A stretch of 64,000 nucleotides of DNA. Origin: Holacanthus passer (taxonomy: Eukaryota > Chordata > Actinopteri > Pomacanthidae). Positions 1 through 12,385 of this stretch are shown here, piece by piece. The notes under the pieces were generated by a model. The model saw only the letters and a program-made list of their open reading frames with translations. It searched no databases and was not told where the DNA came from. A program made the position numbers and the translations under genes. The stretch's first letter is position 1. Every line of letters begins with the position of its first letter. The stretch lies in NCBI GenBank assembly GCA_025331565.1, contig JAFREQ010000049.1:4250501-4314500 (forward strand), given 5' to 3'.

Positions 1-1425
1 AACATTATGATCTCCATGTCAGGTTCTTTGCTCATTTCACATTTACCTTTACCTTTTCATACTTTTTGTGTGTGCTCTAAATATCATCAGAGGCACAACT
101 GCATCAGTGTGCAAGAAAACTAATCTAAACTAATCTAGTCTTTGGATGCTGACTGAATTCTCTCCTTTGCACTCACATCACTTCAGTCATTTTTAACCAT
201 GTCAGCTGGTAACATTGCAATGCACCCTACGCCTTCTTTATTTTTGGGTTCTTACCTGTCTTATTGCATAACTGCCATTGCCTTCATTTGTGTGAAACTG
301 AGTATTTCACAATGGTCAGGGTACACATTGGTGACAGAAACCTACATAATTATTTACCTCTGCATTAAGCTCTGTGTGTCTTATTGTGAGCACAGTTCAT
401 ACTGCTGATGAAGTGTAAAGAGCCTGAACCATGTTCACATTATCACAAGAAAACAACTTTTGAATGCACCTCCTTCATTACTGCATCGTCTTTCATGGTG
501 CTTTTCCCTGTGATGATGTTAGCAGCTCCCTCATGCTGACAGTTCAAATTTGCTGAACTTTGAACTGCGTCTGTACTGACCTCTGTGAGAGCAGCCAAAG
601 GCTGCAATTACAGTTAAAGGATAAATAATTAGGGCACATTTTTAAATGCAACAATACAATAATAAACCTTCATCATTTTCAGCAAACATAACGTCTGGGC
701 TGAAATATCAGCCCTCACATTCATCTACCAGGTTTGCTACAAAAGCACTATTTGAGTCCCTGCAGTGAACTACTCTATGTACTGTGAGCAACATTCACAT
801 TAAAGCCTTAAGTTCTTTTCTCCTTGTAATCAGATCAGATTGATATGATATCCTTGATAGGATATGGAAGTTTTATAACCTAAGAACATGTCATGTCATG
901 CACACTGACAAAAAGAGTCTTTTTAGAAGCAAGAATTAGATGAGATAATTAATTAGATTTTGTAAAGGTGACATGGTGTGAAAACAAGACGAGGGTGAAT
1001 TCTAATATGTGGCAGGAGTATGTATGATCAATGTGCTCCTGAATGTGGGGCTACTTATTTCAATGGAAGGTTTTGTTTGTTTGTTTGTTTCTCACTTTGT
1101 TTAACACAACAGTTCAAACAATCATTTGTAGAATGTGACAGTTCATTATTATACAACTGACAACATGACTGCCACAAATATTGATAAAAGCAAATAGAAA
1201 GTACAAAATTAAAGTAGTTCCCCTTCCACTCAGAAGAAAAGGCAGTGTTCATATGTAAACAGGAAGCAGATGTAACAAAGAAAGTAAACAGTAACCATAG
1301 GTAAACTATAGCTAAAGTCCTGGCATACTCTGTATATAATATGATAATATGTCAATTTTCCTTCCAGTGAATGGGTTTCTACTCCCCATCACTTGTATTA
1401 TCAAACATGTAAAACTACTTCCCTG
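1..1425. other. Presumed arhgef4 intron; no feature seen
   Basis: AT-rich DNA without a credible coding exon on either strand and with no strong repeat signature. The short open frames here have no coding character. Confidence 0.6.
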
Positions 1426-1630
1426 ATTCCCAAAAAGTTTTGAAGCTCCGTAAGGTGTAAATAAAAACAGAATGCAATGATTTGGAAATCCTTTTCAATC
1501 TATTTTCAGTTGTATACAGTACAAAGACAAGATACGTGTTCAAAGTGATAAACTTTTAAAACTATTGCTTTTTTTTGTAAATATATACTCATTCTGAATT
1601 TGATGCCTGAAGCATGAAAAAGGGTCTGAT
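1426..1630 (+). mobile_element. Fragment of MITE-like DNA element (family A, 5' part)
   Basis: The stretch with AATAAAAACAGAATGCAATG, CAGTTGTATACAGTACAAAG and AAACTTTTAAAACTATTG repeats, with divergence, the 5' half of the element at 35365-36135 and the end fragment at 32640. The terminal repeat is decayed (CCCAAAAAGTTTTGAAGCTC). It carries no coding capacity. Confidence 0.5.
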
Positions 1631-2815
1631 TGGAAAGAAAGTGTGTTGCAGCCTCAATCAGCAGACTGGGAGCACCTGTGTGTGTGCAAATGGGCATGGC
1701 TGAAATGGATACATTTGTCTGGACCCACAGAATCCAGGAAAATAAAAATCCTAGTCATATCTAGACCCCCAAAAAAATGAAGATTTTTTTTTTCTGAGAC
1801 TAATGGTTCAAAAGTTATAGACCTAAACATTAAGTTTATTGTTATGGCCACCATTTGGCCAATCAGTATAATTAGTATAACAGAATGACCACCTGGCTTC
1901 CCATCCCTTTCTTTTTCCAGTGATAAACATTTCTCTCCCTTTCACAGTACATTTTCATATCTTTTTACCTGTTTGATGGTCTGATTGCTGCTGGTGTTGA
2001 CTGGACTGTTGTAGGAATGTTACTGTGTTCCCACATCTCAGCAGTTACTTTGGTGAGTAAAATGTTTTAATTATAGAGAGAAATGCAGGACAAAAGCAGA
2101 TAATTCCATTTTTTAAAAAGCGTATTGTTTAAAAAACAGAGTGACAAAAGGAAAATGGGTTCTGGTGGAAGCATGGAGGTAAAGCATTGCCGTGTGTCTG
2201 TCCAACATGAGGATTATGTGTGCTCTCATTATGTGAGTGGATGGTGAAGTAGTTCAGTGAAGCACGTGGCAGGTTAGAGTTTTAGACCTGGTGACAACAC
2301 TGGCTGGGTTATCTCATTTCATCCACACTCAGATTAACCTCTCTGCTGGTCTAATAGTGTGTGTGTACACACATCTTCAAACAGACTGTGATTAACAGGC
2401 CAAAGAGAAGTAATTACAGCCAGTGAATGACATTCTCTTATAACACTGCAGGCTAAGCAGATCAGCTTTCCACAGAAACATGATGATCTTTCCAATGGCT
2501 CATATCGACACTGTTCTCTCTCTCTCGTAGTTAGGAAAAATTTGGTGTTTACTGTTGTTTAAAACACTGCATTTAAGGTAATGTAACAGGATGGTAAGAG
2601 CTGTGTTTGGGTTTAACCAAGTATGTAAATGACTGTACTTTTTAAGCACTTTTGTTCAGCACTTGCTGAGACACACCGAATGTCCAGGTGACCACGTAAA
2701 ACCTGCCACATATAAAAATACACTCACTAAAATGCTGCTGAAACTTATACTTCAGATTTTTAACTACATGAGTTATTTGATCTGATTCAAATACAATAAA
2801 TCATATATATTCCAC
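1631..2815. other. Presumed intron; no feature seen
   Basis: Unique-looking AT-rich DNA with a short A/T homopolymer near 1770-1795 and a CT run near 2516-2527. No supported exon. Confidence 0.5.
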
Positions 2816-2817
2816 AG

Positions 2818-3125
2818 TTGTTCCCCAATAAGATGGATGAGTTAGTGGCGCTGACCCGACACCAGAGGGAGTACCAGGAGTGCAGCATCATGGTGTTTAC
2901 GGAAACATGGCTGATCAGGTGATGATTGTGGTCTAGAGGAACCGACAGAGAAAAGGACATGCCCCCATCGCCATCAATGGGACTACATTGGAGTGAGCAG
3001 CTTCAGGTTCCTCTGGGTTCACATCAGTGAGGACCTGACCTGGACTCACCACACCGACACCATCAGAAAGACTGTGAGCAGCTCTTCTTCCTCCATAGGC
3101 TATGGAGGCTAAACTTGGACTCCAG
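2818..3125 (+). mobile_element. LINE relic (L2/Rex-like) with internal deletion
   Basis: The first ~100 bp translate as NKMDELVALTRHQREYQE followed by MVFTETWL, the start of an APE-type endonuclease of fish non-LTR elements. From about 2960 the translation jumps to SSFRFLWVHISEDLTWTHH, which belongs near the C-terminal side of the reverse transcriptase. Everything between (the catalytic RT core) is missing, so this is a dead copy. It ends in an (AT)n/(AC)n microsatellite. Confidence 0.65.
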
Positions 3126-3176
3126 GATATATATATATATATATTTATCCAACACACACACACACACACACACACA
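3126..3176. repeat. Compound (AT)n-(AC)n microsatellite
   Basis: An (AT)n run at about 3127-3144 is followed by (CA)n at about 3152-3175. Confidence 0.9.
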
Positions 3177-4098
3177 ATGAAGAAAAGGTCAGTTCTAACT
3201 CGAACAGTCTAATACACTGGTCTCTTAAAGGCACACTTCCTTTCAAAGAGAATGAGGGCAAAGTCTACAGCTCCATGTTTCTGACTTCACTGTGCCAGAC
3301 ACACGGAGGACTCGTGACTGGTCTTCCCTGATGAGGACTTCCAGGCTCTGACCAAATGAAGTGAAGAGGAATGACACAGTGAAAGAAGCAGTGGGGATGA
3401 TGGAAGGAAGAGGGGGGAGGTATAGAGTGCGTGCAAGGAAGTGCCAGGCTGAGCTCTGTGTTTACAGCCGTACATGGGCAGTATATGAAAGCCAGCACAT
3501 ACACAGTAGAAGGGCACAAACACACTGACTGCCACTAAGTGGAATGTGACACTCTCTCTGTCACACACACACACACCTCCCCTCTCACAAGGACTGTAAA
3601 AACCTCGACATCCCTCCTCCTGCTGCTACTGCTGCTGCACACCTTCGCCTGCATTATTATCAGAGAAATGGGGGAGGCTGGGAAGGAGAGGAGGAGTGAA
3701 AGAGGGGGGATGGGCAAATAAAGGACAAGAGGAGGTAAGAAAGGTAGACTGAAGATCTTTTATAGGAATCTGTAACATCGCTGGATTCATCTACCTCATA
3801 TATTCTCCAGAGTATGTGTATGTGGTGTGTGTGTGTGTGTGTAATGTATTTATCTAGCATTTAGTATGATTTAGCATGAATCCTACGACTATAATTGGAG
3901 AGCAATTTGTGTGTTCCACCATTCCTCCAATCCGCATTCATCCAATCTCCTCCAAACTCGCCCCAAAAAAGGTTCAAGGGACCGGCCATTACATATGGTG
4001 TTTGTCACTGATGTTTTTTTAATCATTTCATGTCAATTTGAATGTTAAATAAATATTCAGCAGTGTTGCTTTTTACTTTCAAATCCTTTATTTTTCAG
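3177..4098. other. Presumed intron; purine/pyrimidine-rich stretch
   Basis: Contains short (AC)n (3563-3576) and (GT)n (3826-3842) tracts and a GGAGG/CTCCTC-rich section at 3595-3740. No exon supported. Confidence 0.5.
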
Positions 4099-4252
4099 AT
4101 CCTTAATTCTGTCACTGAGAAATTACAGAAGAAGAAAAGTTATACTAATGTTTGCATCATGCCTAATAAGACGTGCAAATCACTGTCGGCAAGTCCTGAT
4201 GTTGCCAAATACAAGAGATTGACATGTGGTCGCAAATCTCCACATCATTCAG
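4099..4252 (+). other. Candidate cryptic exon on the plus strand
   Basis: A 154-bp open segment between a good acceptor (TTTATTTTTCAG) and a consensus donor (CATTCAG|GTAAGAAT). In the open frame it reads as a Lys-rich peptide including KTCKSLSASPDVAKYKR. I recognise no family. It is antisense to arhgef4 and could be an exon of a nested or non-coding transcript, an old transposon exon, or chance. Confidence 0.2.
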
Positions 4253-7200
4253 GTAAGAATTGTGAAGTATATTACTGATTTGCCATTTGGTTAACATGCT
4301 AATAATGTACCATCTAGCTAGTTTAACAATCGTGTTTTATGCCTCTTGTGGTTGGCGTGGCCTGTGCGGTGCAGATGGTGCACGTGGTCTCCGTATATAT
4401 AAACATACAAGATAAAGAAATGAAAACTTAATTATTGTTTTCAATATGACTGTGTTTTCATGTGCAAATACCTCATAGTTCACAATGTGATTATGCATGT
4501 AAAGCCTAACCCTTTAATGCAAGGTGTCCACGATAGGCATATGATGGAATGGATGTTATTATGTCTATATTTCGAAAGACATAAAAGGACATTGAAAATA
4601 TAATGATGGAGAAGAGAGACAAAACACAATGCTATTGGCAATGTTTCAATGAAAAATAGCGTTCTATTCACAGGATTCTGTGAAGAGCAGTCACGTTTCC
4701 CTGCCTCAATGTTTTTGTCCTGTTCTGTTGTCCTGTCCTCACAATGTGTGTGTGTGTGTACGTGTACGTGTAAGTGAAAGGTCATGTGATATATATTTCC
4801 AGGCAAGTTAGTATGGACAGAGATTATTTATGAAATTGTGCTAAAAACGCTTGTCAACAGAGATCGTTTTTATTTGTTTTAAAATGAAAATCTATTAGTG
4901 TGGACTTAGCCTAACTCCTTTAAAATGTCAGTGACTCCTGGCTCATTCAATAAGGATCAGCACCTTAAGGTGTGATCTTGAGTCTGACAGGACCACGGTC
5001 TTATCTTACAGACCAAGCACTCCCAAAGTCTGCCTTCTGTTTTTAGGCAGGACACTCAAGATGAAATGTTTAGGAGAAGAGTCCAGAGCTCTGTGAAGGA
5101 CAACTCGTATATGGTCAAACAATTCACAAATAATGAGATTAAAAAGATGAGGAAACGATGGCCAAATACAAAATTATGTCTTGATTATACAGGCCAGGTT
5201 CTCAAATAAGCCAGTTCGCAGTCAGAAATTTCACTCCACTGTAAACCCATTCATTTAGTCACTGACATTTTGACATTTAGTCAAGTCATTACTCTCTGTC
5301 AACCTGCTTCTGTTGAACCATTTTTTACCGTCTGCAGTCACTTTAGTCGAATGGCACGTAAAGGTGCCAGGGTGGCCCCCTGTCCCCACAGGATTCTGAG
5401 ATTGGAATTGTATTTGGTTTTTGCAGATTTACACAAATGACAATTTGCTGAGACTCATTTTACAACAATTCCAGCAATGCCTGTCTGAAAGACCATTTGA
5501 AAGACTGACTGCATCTCAGCTGCAACAGCAGACTTTTCACACCGTCTTTGAATGTTGAATTTTGCAACAGGTATGACTTTTGCAACACTTTTGCACTGAA
5601 ATGTGGTTAAACGTCACTTTGCACCGATTAGTTAGCTTCGAGTGTAGGTCGGCTTTATCATTCACTGTAGCTTTGTCTGCTGTGAACATAATGGCTAACA
5701 AATGTGGGAACTGGGTTTATGGGAACAATTTGGGAAGACAAGTAAATAAATTTGACATTGGACATTACAGGCTGGTGCCCTAAGCAGCTACAAAGTCATG
5801 ATAAGAAAAGAAAAACCTGTCCCATGGCTTTACAGAGGAGGTAAAACAGATTGAGCAGGGAGAGCACAATCCTAACAACCTGAAAAAGTAGCTGGAACTG
5901 GAACCAAAGCTGCCCTTGTGGCCGGCAGAAAGCAGAAACATTGATACTGTGTGATACTGATATAGCGTTCATGGTCTATCAATACTGTTGTAAGTGAAGC
6001 AGGCATTGGAACTGAAACACGGTCTGGAGGGTCAGGCAACTAAGGACAAGAAAGACAAACAGGCAGAGATCAGGGTAAATTCTGACAAATCTGCAAAGTT
6101 AGACAGACTGAAAAGAGATACAGGACACACTAGACCTCCCTGAGTATATTTTAGTGTCTATCCATTTATAATCGAGACAGAAGGCAAGGAGAAAAATGTT
6201 ACTAAACATCAGCAAGAAGTTGAAAAAGTGAAAGAAACACAAATTATCTAAGAATGAAAATTCAAGGTTACACAGAGGCACAGGGATGAAAGGTATACCG
6301 CACAGTTAGGACACCATTAGGATTTGAATATTGTAAGACATGCAGGGGCATTATCTTTGCCAGGGCCTATGTACACCAAACTACAGTATATTCATATGGA
6401 AATATTGCTATTTCTGTAAGTTTATACAGCAGAAGTCCGTACTAACTTTCAAGATGTTGTTTGTTGTTTGTTGTTGTTTTTATGTTGTTTGTCCACCTGC
6501 CAACCATGTCCACCATGAATTCTCAGTTAGCAGTATCTAGTTCTGCAGAAGCTGTATGGCTGGATATTACTGGAGCACAATTTGTTTTGGTTATGACATA
6601 ACTGATCTTACTGTGCACAGTTTTCAATGGAACTATCTTCTAGCAAAGAAATAGTTCCAAAAAACTGCTGATGATGTGTTCTGTGGATCTAGATCTGTCA
6701 GTTCCGAATGACCAATCACTTGACTTTACAGATCTGGTAACATTTGTTCTGTACTTTGGGTTTGAATCACACAAGTGTTTTGTTAGGTCAATGCGTGTCT
6801 GACTCAAGAAGAATGAATAACACAATTTCTAATAGCAGCATCTAATGTTCGATTCTGTGTATTAATACATGAGCTACATGAGACTTCTTGAACACCGATT
6901 TTAACTGGAGTTCCATCTGTTATAGCACAGATGTGTCGACTCTCTGTTGTGAACAAGGCTGTAGGGATTTACAAATACAACAAAAGTATTCCTAGTGACT
7001 AATTCGTATTTACAGACAGACAGTAGTAATTGTTTTGGGATAGTGTAATTCATATAGAATAAATATAAAACTTATATAAGAAGACAAAGAAGAAGCCTTC
7101 ATGTCAGCTGTAAATTAGATTTGGTTGTGCAAAAGATCTGATCTAAAGCTATGCAGTGGCAGCTATAGACAACTGTCAACCTGTTAATTAGTTGCCAGCC

Positions 7201-8565
7201 TCAGTCCATCTTCCCATATACCCCTGATCCTGTCTGTGTCTCTCTGCCTGCCTGTCAATCAACACCAGTGTGAGCAGCCTGCATGGAGATAGCTGTACCA
7301 TCAAACCAGCTCACCCTGCCCTGCCCTTCCCAGCGGTGACGGGTGGGTGGCATCAAGGCAAGAGAGCAATGGGTGCAATGAAGAGGGTCATGGAAAGAGA
7401 AAAAACAAGAGAATTTCAGGCTCATCAGAGCCTTCCCATCAGAGGAAATCTATTTAAATGAGAAAAACTTGTCACGATCTGTCTGCCAATGAGAGAGCAG
7501 AGAGAGGACTCCTCTCCTTTTTCTCCAACAAAGAAATAATTTTAGCTTGCTGTGTAGCTGAGGTGCTGCCAAGCCAGCCACAGGGAGACAGTTGATTACA
7601 CATTGTATGTTAAATTAAGTGGCTGTTATATGCAGCTCTTAGTAAATGATACACTGAGGTGAACAAAATGTCCAAAACTAAGAAAATGTATTAAGTGTAA
7701 AGATAGTGTTAGCCAAAAGACACCATTGTTTGACAGAAATTTGTGTTTTGTCCTTCACAAAGCTGAGATTTTATCTAATAAAAATAATTCAAGTTGAACT
7801 TTGAAGACTAGTTATTGTATGAGCATCGAAACCATGGAACAAGGGAATCAAAGAGTGCTGATGAACATTACTGTGCTATATAAAATGACATTATACTAAA
7901 TGCTGCACAGCTTTTTTAGTCGGTGCAGTCATATATAAATCTCTGCAATATTTTCTACCCATCAACCAGTACCAATGCTGTAGACCAACTTTAAAATGAT
8001 TTGCACAACAGTACAAAAGAAAAAGTGAAGCACTATTGTGCATTTGTTTCAAAGCATCCACAGCAACTGCACACATTGCTGTACTTAAGAGTGAAAATTG
8101 TGAGAAAGAGTTGAGAGAGACAGATGAAAAGATTTCAGGTTATCATAGTTCATAAAAATCCATCCATCCAGCCGAACCTCCTCCCTCTGAGAATTTTGTT
8201 GCGATAGAATATCACTCTACTTCCTGTTTTTTGCTCCAGATGGATGTGATCCATAATTCCTACAGCTGCTAGAGTGCTTTGTCTACTGAACAAGCATTTT
8301 AGGACGTTTGCTGAAAAGACTTTCGTTTTCCTTGGGAGGACAGTCTCCTAAAAGTAGACTTGCTGTAGACAGGTTATGCCTAATGCCAGATACTCACCAC
8401 CATTAATCCAGAACTGAAAAAAACTTTTTGGATGACAGGCAAAACATCTTTACAAAATCTACAAATACAGTTTCCTTTGACTAGCCACTTCTAGATATTT
8501 GTATAATTAAAACATAAAATCTTGGCGCCCCCCAGACACTGGCACTTAGTACAGTATATGTTACA
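4253..8565. other. Presumed intron; includes a conserved-looking block at 7.1-7.5 kb
   Basis: Mostly unremarkable AT-rich DNA with a short (TG)n at 4745-4758. The block around 7130-7520 is less AT-rich and carries homeodomain-like (TTAATTAG) and CTGTCAATCA motifs. It looks more like a regulatory element than an exon. No coding exon supported. Confidence 0.4.
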
Positions 8566-8567
8566 CA

Positions 8568-8628
8568 CATATAAGATAAGATATACCTTTATTTGTCCCA
8601 CAGTGGGGAAATTTACACATATACATAC
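8568..8628 (-). mobile_element. 3' tail of an L2-like LINE
   Basis: Reading the minus strand gives CCCACTGTGGGACAAATAAA followed by a short (TATCT)n tail, the same 3' end as the larger LINE copy at 34190-34232. Only the last ~60 bp are present: a severely 5'-truncated insertion. Confidence 0.75.
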
Positions 8629-9805
8629 GAGAACATAAGTTCAAACTGCTTTTTATTATATACTGCTGGTTTTTATAATGCCTCATAGTAGAGGGATAGT
8701 AGGGAACTTCCTATGCCCATAATGAACACCTGCTTTTGAAATGAGTCTTTTTAAAAAAAAAAAATTTTAAAGTCACCTTTTTCAAATTAACAGATAACTA
8801 AGGCAGCTAATAAATTAAACCATGCATGATCACTGGAATTACTCCATACAGACAAGCATCAAAATGGATTTGTATTATAAATATAAATATTATAAACATA
8901 AGTGCAAATGAATATAAATTATGAACCTAGATGCAGTCATTATTATAAATCAATTATATATCAGGACATTATTATTTGACAGCTTCACCCCATGTGTTGC
9001 AATAATCCACTTTCAACTAATTATTCATAAGTTTGGAAAGGAAAAACAAACACCAATATTTCAGTTCTAATTTACTATTTAATCAATCATCATTGGAAGA
9101 GCAACCACTGGAGACCATTGATTTGTGGAAAAACCTCTCACTTTGGTATGTGCCCCCAAACAGCAGCCACCACAGCAGTTCATCTCTTTTCTGGAACATG
9201 GTGAGCTCTTCTCACATGACATAATGGGCTGTTTGGAGACAACAATGCCATTAACCAGAGCTAATTGCTCCCAGCACTTTAGATTCTCCTGCCATTTTGA
9301 CACTTGGGTTCATTGCAAGGACGACTTCAACCCTGTATTATGTTGATCATTGTCAGACAATGGAATATGTTTTCTCATTGAGTGATTCTCCATGTAAAGT
9401 CTGTCCAGGGTTGAGGTCCAATAGCATATTATAAAATTCAAATCCAGTATTTAATCTGAATTGGTTTAGTTCCATATTGAATCTGATCAGTTTAACTATA
9501 AACTAACCATTGCGTCAACTGTTATTGGCTGAAGTAGGAATCGTTTTGGGTGCCAGTCTGCTTACTGTTACAAACTGTAGCTCTGAAAATGAGATGTGCA
9601 GCTGAAGATATTAAAAGTTTTGATCTTGTTATATGAACCTGACAAATTAGCCTACTGACAGTAGCCTAGTGACCTTTTCTCATTTTTCGAGCTACTTGAT
9701 CCAAATACTGGTGGTCCTGATTCACAACCATTAACCACTGCACGTGTTTCCGTTTAATACTGTTATCACTAATATCACAGGAATCTCTATGTAAGTCTGT
9801 ATTGC
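8629..9805. other. Presumed intron; possible conserved non-coding block at 9.03-9.35 kb
   Basis: AT-rich from 8750 to 9000. The part at 9060-9330 has higher complexity (CATTAACCAGAGCTAATTGC and neighbours) and open frames in several phases. I see no splice-bounded exon in it. Confidence 0.35.
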
Positions 9806-10530
9806 AGCCTAATCATGTTGTGAATCCAGTTGTAAAACTTGTTAACTTTATACGAGAAAGGGGACTTCAGCATCATCAGTTTATTACCTTCCTTGAGGAA
9901 ACCGAAGCTGATCACCAGAACTTGCTTTACCACTCTCATGTCCGCTGGTTAAGTTTGGGGAAAGTGTGTCGATGAGTGTGGGAGCTCAAAGAGGAGATTA
10001 GCTCATTTTTGGAGTTAATGGGGTTTTATGCTTCACTAAGCGAAGCCACGTTTCCAAACATTCGGAAGACGGCACAGAGGACGCTGGGGTTGTTTGGCTC
10101 TACCGACATGTGTGAGCAGACGTTCAGCATGATGAACATCAACAAAGCACGTCACAGATCCCAGTTAACTGATGAACACCTCGGATCTGTCCTGAGACTT
10201 GCCACAACCAAACTGGCACCAAACTTTGATGCACTGGCAAAAAAGGAGACCAACACTGTTCCCACTGAAATTGAATTTTCTTTACTGTTTCTTTACTGTA
10301 TTATGAAAAAAAATGCATTTGAGAAATAATTCATACAATAAACCTTGCATAAAAACACCTTACAATTCATGTTTTGGCTACCTGTTAAAGGCCAAAACCT
10401 TTTATGTAATGGCTTTTACATGTAATTTATATTAGTTCACACAAACACTCCATCCATCTGCTCCCACCCCGGCCCCTCAAATTTTAGAACCCATTGTGGC
10501 CCCCAATTCAAAAAGAGTGTCCAACCCTGG
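9806..10530 (+). pseudogene. Decayed hAT-type transposase relic (GTF2IRD2/EPM2AIP1-like)
   Basis: The plus-strand translation from 9830 (VNFIRERGL, then LLYHSHVRWLSLGKV) matches the domesticated hAT-like family that includes GTF2IRD2 and EPM2AIP1-type proteins. An in-frame TGA follows at 9973-9975. The frame then continues with KEEISSFLE, and the large middle of the domain is missing before the C-terminal dimerisation segment at 10020-10240 (EQTFSMMNINKARHRSQL, then DEHLGSVLRLATT). A hAT-like terminus (GTGTCCAACCCTG) lies at about 10517-10529. A stop plus an internal deletion make it a pseudogene; intact copies elsewhere in the genome are likely. Confidence 0.75.
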
Positions 10531-11546
10531 TATAAATGAATGTTTGAATTGGGAAAATTCCAAAAGATAATGCAATTAGCCGATGGCTTCACATAGTCCA
10601 TTCACGGTTATAGAGCAGGGTAACAGTTGGAAGGTTCTTTCCTTCACTAACAATATCTGGATGAACACAGACACAAGCTTACGAGAGCACATTAAGCACA
10701 CAACAGGCAAAGATTCATTTTAGCCTTTACAGAATTAACTACTACTACTAATATATTTTGCTGCTGGCAACATTGGTCAATTTAACCAGCAAAGCCACCA
10801 GCTAGCAACGGAAAGCCAGTTAACATTACCTAAATGTTTTCGACATTGACATTCACTTACAGAGCGATACAGAGCAATACTGAAAAGGAGAGATACTGAG
10901 AGGTTAGCAGAGTATTTTCCCAACCGGTAACTGGATCCAAAAGTGAAACCAGCTCTCTAGAGGCAAACCATAAGGCTGTTTTAACTAGGGTTGTGTATTT
11001 TAGATTTTATTGCTTTGAATACCTTGTTCTGATTCATGTCATATAATTTGAATACAAAAGGAAACCAAATACATTGAAAGCAAAAACAAAAAGATTTGTC
11101 GCCTTTTCAAGTTTTATTGCTTTAATTAACATGTTAGCATCTAAGGTACTTTTAGACAGAGAGCAGGTGCTACAGATGCCTCCATTGTTTCCAATGCAAA
11201 TATGAAGATAGCGATGGATGTGCCCATAAACAGGCTTGGCTATTTGCCACTGAGTTGGCTGAACTTTTTTCAACTTTACTCAATGTCATGTGACCATTGG
11301 GTGACAAAGCAGTTCACAAATGGATAAAATTCTTGCAATCACAGTACCTCTGTCCTTTGCTTCCCCTGTCCCCATCTAATCTAAGTAGCATCAGCAGAGG
11401 TAGACCACAAAGATGCCTCAGGCTGAATGGCTGTTCCACAGTGACCTATTTCCCAGATAGCCCTGTGCCTCCCATTTTTTGTGATGGATGCTTTCAGACA
11501 TCCCTCCTCCCCTGACTGTTTCTTGCCCCACAGATGAGGACAGTTG

Positions 11547-11582
<36 letters not shown>

Positions 11583-11930
11583 GGTGGCACAGTGTGCTGC
11601 ATCGTTGCCAGCTGGCCTTGCTTTAATTCAAAGGCCCACACAGAGGCAAGCATTAACACAAGCATGGCTCAGTCACAGACATGTTTAAACACTTGACCTC
11701 TGTGGCATCATTTTGACAAATTGTATTGTTATTGGGGCAGTGCAAGAGGAGGAAGTGACATGAATAATAGTGGTTTGGGGTTAGGCATGATAAAACCCTG
11801 TCAGGGGCAGGAAGCACCATTGCTGGGAGAGAGCAGTGCCATGCTGTATGACGGTAAATGGATGAGAATGAATTCTAACAAGGGGTGAGGAAACAGACTC
11901 AAGCTTCAGGATTAAAATCCACTGGCATTA
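10531..11930. other. Presumed intron; microsatellite at 11.55 kb
   Basis: Contains a (TG)n microsatellite at about 11551-11579 and otherwise low-signal DNA. The open frames around 11297-11688 are phases of the microsatellite region and lack coding support. Confidence 0.5.
11551..11579. repeat. (TG)n microsatellite
   Basis: About 14 uninterrupted TG units. Confidence 0.9.
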
Positions 11931-11931
11931 T

Positions 11932-12385
11932 AGTGCCACAAGTATGTGTGCACCCCTGTCCAAATCCTTTTGATCTTGGTTTGTTTTACCTGGTTCGGTG
12001 TAGGTCCCTCAGTTTCAATGAAGTGAAGTCTTAAAACCATAGTATACAATAGTATTTCAGATAATACCATGCTCCCAACTTTAAGTCAATAGTTGCATCA
12101 AGAGCCCATGTTTGCTCCTTTCCTGTTTTAACAAGACAGCAGCTCCGTGCACAAAGCCAGCTCCATAAAAATGGTTCGCCCAGTTTGGTGTGGTATAACT
12201 TGGCCTTCACAAAGCCCTGATCTCAACCCCATCCAACACCCAAGGGTGACCTGTGAGCTATGCCTTATCACCCAACATCATTGCTGGAACTCACTCATGT
12301 TCGTGTCTCTGAATGGGAGCAAATCCCTCCAGCCAGGTTCCAACGTACGTTTGAAAAGTTCTCCCAGAAGAGAGTAGGTTGTTAA
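11932..12385 (+). mobile_element. Tc1/mariner-like transposon relic
   Basis: The segment HKASSIK then WPSQSPDLNPIQH at 12147-12230 is the signature of the Tc1-family transposase catalytic region (the D-x-N-P-I-E-H box). A frame change follows, but remnants of the C-terminal region (SLNGSKSLQPG, PRRE) remain up to 12377. The start near 11932 (GTGCCACAAGTATGTGTGCA) resembles a decayed terminus. Most of the N-terminal domain is gone, so it is non-functional. Confidence 0.65.

Noticed and set aside
12147..12377. Small host gene of 76 codons
   Set aside because: The WPSQSPDLNPIQH motif shows it is a frame-disrupted Tc1 transposase remnant.
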